Below are positions 47,064 to 54,627 of a stretch of 54,627 nt of DNA, one piece after another. A model generated the notes under the pieces. It searched no databases. It was not told the DNA's origin and saw only the letters and a program-made list of their open reading frames with translations. Position 1 is the first letter of the stretch. Every line of letters begins with the position of its first letter. The stretch lies in the NCBI GenBank assembly GCA_020351895.1, contig CP070672.1, positions 3,577,749 to 3,632,375 of the forward strand, written 5' to 3'. Origin of the DNA: Thermoplasmata archaeon. Lineage in GTDB: Archaea > Thermoplasmatota > Thermoplasmata > GCA-020350865. The translations under genes were made by a program, and so were the position numbers.

Positions 47064-50000
47064 ATGAAAGAAGAGGCATATAAAAAGATTTTGAGAGTGG
47101 TAAGTGTATTGATGGTGTTGAACCTGGCCTTCGGTGGTCTTATTGGTTTGATGCTTGTGAGCGAGAATGCCCAGGCGCCTGTATCTCTACCCCCTATCGT
47201 GGGTGGAGTCATAACAATCGGTGCAGCGGATGATATAACAATAGACGGCTCAACGTTACCAAATGGAACCCTGGATATAGATGCTAGTCTATTGATTACA
47301 GGTGGTGGAAGACTAACTGTAAAAGATACGGCCTTGGTCTTTCAGAGTGATACCGAGCACAGGTACGGATTAACGGTACAAACCAATTCTTATCTTAATC
47401 TGGAAAACTCGACGATTACTGTACAGACCAATGATTTGTTCGACAACTACGAATGGCAGTACTGGTTCAATTATTCAGCCAACGGTTTTACACCCAGCAA
47501 AGAATACAGATTCAAGAGATTGATACCGTTCGACATGACCATAACAGGAAATTCTGACCTATATATGAGTGATGGTTCCGCACTAAAATTCGAGGGAAAT
47601 TTGATTATAGATAACAGCTTTGTGGATATCGCAGATTCCACAATAACCAGTCCGAATGCCCCTTTCAGCACGCATGATTGGGGTGTGGTTGTTCAGATTT
47701 CTAACTGCAATGCCCCAAACTGGGTCGTCTTTAAAGACACGAGGGTGGAGAAGAGCCCGTGGTATCAGGGAATTTCATGGTATGATGAGGATACCGCTGG
47801 ACCAGCCATACAGATGTACGCAAATCATTCAATTACAAATTCAGAAGTTTATTTCATTAATACCTACTTCGACTTAGATTATCAAAACAAAACAGTCCCA
47901 GATATGTATGAATTTCAAACAGACAATCACTTCCCGCCTGGAGTCAATCCAAACCACAACGCAATAAACATCGACACTTCAACAGTCAAATTCTATGGAA
48001 TGACAATAGATATGGACGAGACCAACAATCAGATTCCAAATGATGGAAGCACTAGCATAGAGGTGATGGATGCTATCTCCGATGTTGCACTCTACAGATG
48101 GCTCATCGTATTCCCAGTGGACAACAAGAGCGTAGCTATGGGGGGTGCAACTGTGGATGTCACCACAATCTTTACCGGAGATGCAACAATAAATGATCTT
48201 AACGACCTAGGCAATAACGTTCCTGTAGAAACATACATAGAAAGTATCAGTGATTGCCAATTATCTTGGGATGGTATTACTTATACCTTAACTGCTCTGA
48301 CGGGGGTTTCGGGTAAGGCAATATTCGCCCTTGCAAGCGATAAACTCACTGATACAGGGTGGCCTAACTCGGATCAGATGGACGGATACAATATAAATGC
48401 CTCAGTTTCTGTCCCGGCAACATATTACTCAGATGGGCTCGTTCAATTTGAGAACTTCCCCAGGGTTTATCCTGAGGATAACTTTGTGAACTATGTAATG
48501 ACACCCTTCGACTTCGAGGCCCCTCATGCAGAACTCAGGGCGAAGTTCGATCCTGTGCCAGATACCTCCGTGCTCGAAGGAGTCATTGTGGATATAAGTG
48601 TGAGGGTCTACAACGATATATTGGTTCCACCTGGAGATGATGCCGCTAATGTAAAGATTCAGTTCTGGGATGGAAATCCCACGGTAAATACCTCAAGAAA
48701 GATAGGGGAAGAAACTATCCTTTCCTTAACTGCTGGGAGCAACACGGTTGTCACCATGACACCCTCTTGGACTGCGACTCCTCCCGGTGCTCATCAAATA
48801 TATGTCGGAGTAGACAGAGACTTTGAAAAACCACTTGAAGATAATCTGATTCCCGAGATCAATGAGAATAACAATGTTATATTCACCCGGATAACTGTTT
48901 TGGAGAGACCCGATCTAATGGTCAACAGCACCGAAATCTACTTTACCTCGGGTGGCGAAGAAGTAGAGATGGTTGTAAACGGAACCACTGTCACCATAGT
49001 TGCGCCTATTCATAATCTCGGAGGCTCGGAAGCCACTGATGTAGAGGTCCGTTTCTTTGATGGCACCCCTGCAGGGCCAGGAGCCTATATAGGTTCGGAC
49101 TATGTCACGGTTCCAGCTGGAGGTCAGGTATCGGCATCTGTGGGTTGGGGACCTTATGTTGGAACCCACACAGTGTGGGTTTACGTGGACTATCTAGAGC
49201 TTATCTTGGAAAAGGACGAGAACAACAACAACGCAACAAGTGTATTGGAAGTAAAATCCAGACCCGATTTGGATCCTTCCTTTGCAATTCCCCAGGGTCC
49301 TGTAGAAGAGGGGGACATCGTTACAATCGCAGCTTCCATAATAAACACAGGTGGATGGAATGTTACACAGAATGTTAAGGTGAGGTTCTATTACACATAC
49401 CTGGACAATCCAGATTATCTAATAAGTGAGGTCATAATAACGAGGGATCCTTTCACCGGAATTTCTATAGAATGGAATGGAGGCAGCAGGGAGGTATCCT
49501 TTGAATGGGAAGCCGAGTATCCGCCTTCACAGCATACATTCTGGGTAAGGGTGGACCCGGATAATACAATTATCGAAAGCAATGAAGCAAACAACTTTGA
49601 TTCAGTGGACTATACCGTCAATCCTAGGCCAAATCTCAAGATCACAGAAAACGATATAGTGCTCTCAGATGCCTATCCAATGAACGGAACTTCAGTTACC
49701 ATCACTATCACAATCTGGAACACTGGGTTGTTTGATGTGGGAGCGGGAGAAACGTTTTATGTTCAGATATGGTTGGATGAGTTCGGGGGTTCCGGTACTT
49801 TCCTTACCGAGATAGTGGTTAGCAGTGGGGTCCCAGGTAATGGAGGTTCTGTGACAGAATTTTATGTTTGGAATCCCGCTACTCCACCAGGAAATCATGA
49901 TTTAATAGTTGTTGTAGACTACAACAACACCATAGCCGAGACCAACGAAAGCGATAATGAGGCAACAACAACAATCATACTATTCGAAGTTCCTCCTGAT

Positions 50001-53000
50001 TTAATAGTGAATGATTCAAATTATGGAACCTTGATCTTAGAAGGCTACTCAGGTGAGGATGAGAACGACACCTACCCAATGAACGGTTTCTGTCTGGTGG
50101 AAGAAAGCGGTGAACTCATACTCAGAAGCTCCACGTTCGTTGTAGTTGGACAGGTGATGGATGATGAATTCAATATAGTGGTGAAGGACTCAGGGATCCT
50201 GAGGGTGGAAGAGGACTCCCTGATAACCTCGGACGGCTATCATGTCTTCCTATATCTTTATGATAATGCAGAGCTTTATATCGATCTTTCCACAATAAGC
50301 AGTAATATCGACATAGTCGCAATGGATAATTCAAAGATATATATCACGGATCAAAGCCTGATACAGGGAAATATCTACGCCAATGAACTGGGTTCAAATG
50401 TTAACATAATGATCGTTAACTCCAGCCTCAATAATAACCTGGATAATATTGGCGGCAACACCATAGTGGAGCTCTGGGGAGTGAACATCGGTGGTCAACC
50501 CGCCGACGAGTTCACTGTATCAGTGACAGATAACGGCATGGTTATAATCGAATGGTTCCTTACAGTGAATGTTGTGGATATAAACGACGCCCCCATTGAA
50601 GGTGCAAATGTTGAATGGGTTCGATCTCCCCCATGGGTCAACGTCAGGGGCAGCCATGTAACATCTTCAAACGGAATGGTATTGTTCAGGCTCAGAGGCA
50701 TGGAAATCACAAGCGATGGTGTAGAAAAGGGCTTACGAAGCAACATAATAAACGCGAACTTCACATCCCCAATAACATTAATGACCTATTACCCCAATTC
50801 GAATATTACAGTTGAGATGACCAGAAACAAGGACAAGACAATAAAATTCTCAAAAGTGATGCCTGACCTCGATCCACCTCTATGGACGGATCCACAGGAT
50901 ACCATCTATGCCGTGGGATCTCCGGCTCTGGTCATGGCATATGTCAATAATACAGGCTCGGGAAATGCCACGAATGTTTGGGTGAAGTTCGATGACGACA
51001 CCGATGAAAGCGGATGGCCGTACTGGATCATGAAGGATTACATCGAACCAGGAGGAAGCTGGTACATAGAATTCGAATGGATTCCTCAAGTTATTGGGGA
51101 TCACAACATCAGTATTTATGTGGATCCAAATGGATTGATAATTGAGAGTGATCCTGACAACAACGAAAATTCAACACAGGTTTTTGTGACACCCAAAAAG
51201 GCGGATTTGGTGGTGACATCTGTATATTACAGTGTGTTGAACAATCCACATGGCCCAACTGAAAACGATAGAATACAAATTCAAGCCTCAATAAGTAATT
51301 TCGGTGAGACCAATGCATTCCCAGCTCCTGAGCTTCCTGTGGCATATTATCTGAACTCAATAGGGAACCTTCTCGGTTATGACAACATCTCAGGGGTTGC
51401 GGCAGGCCAAACTACAGGATCTGCTTTTCTGTGGGAAACAACATCACCCCCGGGCTCGTATGTCATTTGGGTCGTGGTTGATCCTCCAGTCGGTGGTCCT
51501 GGCCTTGTTGAGGAGAGCAGCGAGACCAACAACACCGGTAGTGTCAGCATATATGTAAAGGAATATCCAGATGTTACACCCGTAGGAATAACCTTTACTG
51601 TGGGTGGCTTACCGGTACCATCTGTTTCCGACACCACGATGGTTACGATCACGGCCACAGTGGAGAACGACGGTGAGACGAATGCCACCGACGTTTTTGT
51701 GGAGTTCTATGACGGCCATCCTGATGACGGAGTATTGATTGGAACCGATGAGATATCATTTATCCAGGCTGTTATCGGAACAGGAGTAGCCAGCGTAATG
51801 TGGGAAGCAACTGTTGTTGGAAAATCACAGGTTCATACTATCTATGTAGTGGTGAGCATCCTTGCCGAGAATGTACTTGATAACAACAACTACACCAGGG
51901 ACATTACAGTCACATTGAGGCCTGATCTAACAGTGATCGACATAGGCTTCAGTGACAATTCTCCGGAAGAAGGCGATCCCTTCAGAATAGATGCGGATGT
52001 TCAAAATATTGGCGGGACTGCCTCAGGTCAGTTCCGTGTGGAGTTCTACGATGGCGATCCCGATGAGGGCGGAATCCCAATAGGATCTGGAGTCCTAACT
52101 CTAGCAATAGATGAGATCGGAACTGCCAGTGTTAACTGGTTATCTCCAACCAAAGGATCCCATGAAATATATGTCGTTGCGGACTCCCAGCTGATTATTA
52201 ACGAGGCAGAAGAGAACAACAACATCGCATCCGAAGTGATTGTTGTGTATTCTGCAAGAGATCTTATTGTCAACGATGCCAATACTCCATTTGACATAGG
52301 AGATGTAGATTCAATCGAGCCACTATCTTATCGTCTTAGGGGTTACACTCTGGTTGAGCAAAATGGCACATTGACAATCACCTACACCATGTTCCAGGTT
52401 TTACTTGAGTTCGACCATCAGTTCAATATCATAGTGCGTAACAACGGTTCCCTCATAATAGAGGATGACTCAGTGATTCTTACAAGCGGTCCTTTGCTCA
52501 GGATATACCTTTACGACGACTCTTCATTATATATGAATGATTCGATAATAGATTCGTCTGTTGTTGATATCCAAGCTTTCGGTAATGCCAAGATATATCT
52601 GAGGCAAAGTAGTATCAACAGCAATATCAAGGTCATTGGGGCCAATGCCAACATAATGCTTTCAGCCACAAACTGCTCTCTCACTCAACCATTCATCAAC
52701 TTTGGCGGTAATTCAATGGGTACATTCACAAATGTCACAACACCTAATGTGGTTATCAGCGACAATGCAGAGCTAAATGTATACAGATGGCTTAAGGTAT
52801 ATGTCAAAGATGGTGCAGGAACTGGAATTGAAGGGGCCGAGGTGAATGTAAGTGAGTATAATGGTCCTATGATTCCTGGATCACCAAGAAATACGAATCT
52901 AGAGGGTCTAGCACTTTTCGATGTCAAGACCGATACAATCACCTCGGACGATAATTCAAGTACCGTTACCTACGCCATCACGGCGGAGTACACCTATGAA

Positions 53001-54627
53001 TCCCGGGTATATGCCGCCGATACAAACGTGGATTTCGCAAGCTACATTGATGACAAGACCAAAAATGTTAAGGAAGTGGAAATATTCCTAGTTGATTTAC
53101 TTCCAGATTTCGTGGTGGACCCAACCAGTGTCAAATTCTATGTAGGTGGTGTGGAGAGATTTATAGTTGGTGTGGGCGAGGAAGTGACGGTGGAAGGAAC
53201 CGTCACCAATGTGGGCAATGCCACCACTACGACCCTGACAGCAGTGGTTGTCAATTTTTACCACAAGATTGACGGACAGAATGTATTAATCGGTCAGGAT
53301 ACCATTGTAACGGAAATGACTGCAAATGGAGGAACTGGAGTTGCTACAATCACCTGGATACCAAAGGAAACCGAATATGGCGACGGACGAGAGATATGGA
53401 TACAGGTGGATCCAGACTTCCTCATTCCTGAGGTAACCGAGAGTTTGGATAACTGGGCCTTTGCCAATCTAGACATAATACGTCCTCCCGATCTAACTGT
53501 GACAAAAATCCAATTTGACACTGATGCCTTCGAGGACACTGATAACACCACTGAAACTAAAATGGTAACCATAAATGCCACCATAATGAATATCGGCCTG
53601 GATCACCCCGCAATCGGCATCAATGTTACCTTTTATGACGGCTTCCCAGATTACGATGGTGACATGATCCCAGATAGCCCACTGCCTGCGGGTGTGGAGC
53701 TTTTAGGAACAGTACCTATTGCCTTGTTAAATCCACAACAGACCCAAGAGGTTTCCATTTCCTGGGATACGGCTGGGGAAAGAGGAGGACATTCCATATA
53801 TGTCTATGTCAGGGATGCCCAGGAAGAGCCTTACATTTCAGACCAGTTCCTTTCCAACAACAACGCATCAAGGACCTTCTCAGTAAAGCCGAAACCTGAT
53901 CTGAGTCCGTATCAATTGCCACCTCGCACGACTTATATAACGTTTACTAGAACCGATGGTACAGAGATAACTGGAGATCTGGAGATAAATCAGGTGGTAG
54001 TCCTTCAAACAACAATATATAATTCGGGCCAGGTCTACCTCACCGGAGTAAAAGTCAGTTTCTATGATGGAGATCCAGAAGGGACCGGTGTTCAGATAGG
54101 AGGCAATTTAACCATCTCCCTCTCACCAAACAATTATAGAAACGCCAGTGTTCAGTGGACGGTTACAGAGCCTGAAGGGGATCGCAACATATATGTATGG
54201 GTGAACAGGGATCAAAAGATAATTGAGAGCGATTACACAAACAACAAGAAATTCGATACATTCACCATTTCATATGCACCTGTAACCTTGACGCTCACAT
54301 TGCCAATAAAAAGCAAATACGATCTGGGTAAAACCATTCAGGTCAGTGCTCAAGCCAAGTTTACTGAGACGGGTGGAGGTGTATCTGCTCAGACCTATAC
54401 GATACGGATAATGAACACCAACAATCAACGGGTTGGGCCCGATTATACAGGAAATACAGATTCCCAAGGTCAAATAACAAGAGAAATACCGGTACCAGAG
54501 GATGAAGGCACATACTATGTGGAAGTAGAAGTCGACTACGGCCCAAGTCCAATCACAGTGAAGAGTACGGATTTCAAGGCTAAGGGAGAGGATAAGTCGT
54601 TCCTTGAAGAGAATTTACTGTTGATAC
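47064..54627 (+). CDS. Giant CARDB-domain surface protein, partial (C-terminus beyond window)
   Basis: At least 2521 codons are open from ATG 47064 (GAGGTG upstream) to the right edge. A signal peptide (about 8-37, ending ENAQA) is followed by a beta-helix-like module (ITGGGRLTVKD, LNLENSTITVQ) and a carboxypeptidase-regulatory-like segment. Then come CARDB-like domains, each about 115-130 residues, with PDLxV starts and the ending DNNNxIxExNExNN. CARDB units start near 48523, 48910, 49262 and 49630, then 50863, 51203, 51567 and 51924, then 53106, 53490 and 53896. Homologous beta-helix modules begin near 49996 and 52260. A different Ig/MG2-like domain starts near 54285. CARDB stands for cell-adhesion related domain in bacteria, so adhesion or a surface-layer role is inferred. 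The anchor lies outside the window. Confidence 0.92.
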   Translation, partial: MKEEAYKKILRVVSVLMVLNLAFGGLIGLMLVSENAQAPVSLPPIVGGVITIGAADDITIDGSTLPNGTLDIDASLLITGGGRLTVKDTALVFQSDTEHRYGLTVQTNSYLNLENSTITVQTNDLFDNYEWQYWFNYSANGFTPSKEYRFKRLIPFDMTITGNSDLYMSDGSALKFEGNLIIDNSFVDIADSTITSPNAPFSTHDWGVVVQISNCNAPNWVVFKDTRVEKSPWYQGISWYDEDTAGPAIQMYANHSITNSEVYFINTYFDLDYQNKTVPDMYEFQTDNHFPPGVNPNHNAINIDTSTVKFYGMTIDMDETNNQIPNDGSTSIEVMDAISDVALYRWLIVFPVDNKSVAMGGATVDVTTIFTGDATINDLNDLGNNVPVETYIESISDCQLSWDGITYTLTALTGVSGKAIFALASDKLTDTGWPNSDQMDGYNINASVSVPATYYSDGLVQFENFPRVYPEDNFVNYVMTPFDFEAPHAELRAKFDPVPDTSVLEGVIVDISVRVYNDILVPPGDDAANVKIQFWDGNPTVNTSRKIGEETILSLTAGSNTVVTMTPSWTATPPGAHQIYVGVDRDFEKPLEDNLIPEINENNNVIFTRITVLERPDLMVNSTEIYFTSGGEEVEMVVNGTTVTIVAPIHNLGGSEATDVEVRFFDGTPAGPGAYIGSDYVTVPAGGQVSASVGWGPYVGTHTVWVYVDYLELILEKDENNNNATSVLEVKSRPDLDPSFAIPQGPVEEGDIVTIAASIINTGGWNVTQNVKVRFYYTYLDNPDYLISEVIITRDPFTGISIEWNGGSREVSFEWEAEYPPSQHTFWVRVDPDNTIIESNEANNFDSVDYTVNPRPNLKITENDIVLSDAYPMNGTSVTITITIWNTGLFDVGAGETFYVQIWLDEFGGSGTFLTEIVVSSGVPGNGGSVTEFYVWNPATPPGNHDLIVVVDYNNTIAETNESDNEATTTIILFEVPPDLIVNDSNYGTLILEGYSGEDENDTYPMNGFCLVEESGELILRSSTFVVVGQVMDDEFNIVVKDSGILRVEEDSLITSDGYHVFLYLYDNAELYIDLSTISSNIDIVAMDNSKIYITDQSLIQGNIYANELGSNVNIMIVNSSLNNNLDNIGGNTIVELWGVNIGGQPADEFTVSVTDNGMVIIEWFLTVNVVDINDAPIEGANVEWVRSPPWVNVRGSHVTSSNGMVLFRLRGMEITSDGVEKGLRSNIINANFTSPITLMTYYPNSNITVEMTRNKDKTIKFSKVMPDLDPPLWTDPQDTIYAVGSPALVMAYVNNTGSGNATNVWVKFDDDTDESGWPYWIMKDYIEPGGSWYIEFEWIPQVIGDHNISIYVDPNGLIIESDPDNNENSTQVFVTPKKADLVVTSVYYSVLNNPHGPTENDRIQIQASISNFGETNAFPAPELPVAYYLNSIGNLLGYDNISGVAAGQTTGSAFLWETTSPPGSYVIWVVVDPPVGGPGLVEESSETNNTGSVSIYVKEYPDVTPVGITFTVGGLPVPSVSDTTMVTITATVENDGETNATDVFVEFYDGHPDDGVLIGTDEISFIQAVIGTGVASVMWEATVVGKSQVHTIYVVVSILAENVLDNNNYTRDITVTLRPDLTVIDIGFSDNSPEEGDPFRIDADVQNIGGTASGQFRVEFYDGDPDEGGIPIGSGVLTLAIDEIGTASVNWLSPTKGSHEIYVVADSQLIINEAEENNNIASEVIVVYSARDLIVNDANTPFDIGDVDSIEPLSYRLRGYTLVEQNGTLTITYTMFQVLLEFDHQFNIIVRNNGSLIIEDDSVILTSGPLLRIYLYDDSSLYMNDSIIDSSVVDIQAFGNAKIYLRQSSINSNIKVIGANANIMLSATNCSLTQPFINFGGNSMGTFTNVTTPNVVISDNAELNVYRWLKVYVKDGAGTGIEGAEVNVSEYNGPMIPGSPRNTNLEGLALFDVKTDTITSDDNSSTVTYAITAEYTYESRVYAADTNVDFASYIDDKTKNVKEVEIFLVDLLPDFVVDPTSVKFYVGGVERFIVGVGEEVTVEGTVTNVGNATTTTLTAVVVNFYHKIDGQNVLIGQDTIVTEMTANGGTGVATITWIPKETEYGDGREIWIQVDPDFLIPEVTESLDNWAFANLDIIRPPDLTVTKIQFDTDAFEDTDNTTETKMVTINATIMNIGLDHPAIGINVTFYDGFPDYDGDMIPDSPLPAGVELLGTVPIALLNPQQTQEVSISWDTAGERGGHSIYVYVRDAQEEPYISDQFLSNNNASRTFSVKPKPDLSPYQLPPRTTYITFTRTDGTEITGDLEINQVVVLQTTIYNSGQVYLTGVKVSFYDGDPEGTGVQIGGNLTISLSPNNYRNASVQWTVTEPEGDRNIYVWVNRDQKIIESDYTNNKKFDTFTISYAPVTLTLTLPIKSKYDLGKTIQVSAQAKFTETGGGVSAQTYTIRIMNTNNQRVGPDYTGNTDSQGQITREIPVPEDEGTYYVEVEVDYGPSPITVKSTDFKAKGEDKSFLEENLLLI
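49996..53100 (+). repeat. Beta-helix / 4xCARDB super-repeat inside the giant CARDB gene
   Basis: Beta-helix modules at about 49996 and 52260 share the order LIVNDxN, LVEExGxLxI, FNIxVxxxGxLxxEEDS, LYLYDxAxLY and SNIxV, followed by a regulatory-like segment (IEGAxV). Each is followed by CARDB domains: four after the second module, at least three after the third. The period is about 2264 bases (755 residues). A more diverged first copy begins near 47230. Confidence 0.7.

Overview
The window looks like a moderately AT-rich euryarchaeal chromosome segment, most likely from an uncultivated Thermoplasmatota-type lineage; the phylum is an inference. Archaeal identity rests on ribosomal proteins S8e and S6e, SRP19, aIF2-gamma, aEF1-beta, a CTP-dependent riboflavin kinase fused to a helix-turn-helix, a cyclic 2,3-diphosphoglycerate synthetase, TATA boxes about 25-30 bases before predicted transcript starts, and GGTGA/GGAGG ribosome binding sites. 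TTG starts are common. TAG is an ordinary stop codon here: at least seven genes end with it.

Layout. 1-813: 5' part of a secreted beta-propeller (SBBP) protein. 1272-1748: small membrane protein with a cytoplasmic zinc ribbon. 1783-5519 (minus): biotin carrier, pyruvate/oxaloacetate carboxyltransferase and acyl-CoA carboxyltransferase, which is the subunit set of a 1.3S/5S/12S transcarboxylase, with no biotin carboxylase nearby. 5715-6416: Trm9-like methyltransferase. 6422-10127 (minus): NAD-dependent DNA ligase and PolX-PHP repair polymerase. 10372-10944: membrane protein.

11270-25551 is the most distinctive block. Four tightly spaced genes encode a 2753-residue surface protein of about 20 Ig-like domains with a cytoplasmic tail, a von Willebrand A protein, a polytopic membrane protein carrying two Cdc48-type AAA+ domains and a C-terminal SAP domain, and a small four-helix membrane protein. 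It is proposed as an uncharacterised envelope machine linking an exterior adhesin-like structure to a cytoplasmic ATPase. A membrane-anchored subtilase follows on the other strand, then two tandem paralogues (27067-34459) with FG-GAP/VCBS propellers, PKD-like domains, one membrane helix and a cytoplasmic zinc ribbon.

34529-35314 is a GNAT-YoaP acetyltransferase interrupted by an in-frame TAG inside its acetyl-CoA loop. 35393-40111 is a housekeeping translation block (S8e, SRP19, DUF211, S6e, aIF2-gamma, PIN, RibK, aEF1-beta, a 55-residue zinc ribbon). 40346-46803 holds a small membrane protein, cyclic-DPG synthetase, a TPR protein, a KaiC-like ATPase, a coiled-coil double zinc-ribbon protein, and a ribbon-helix-helix plus V4R pair. 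47064 to the end is an incomplete giant surface protein built from CARDB domains and beta-helix modules in a regular super-repeat.

No tRNA, rRNA, CRISPR array or intact mobile element was seen.
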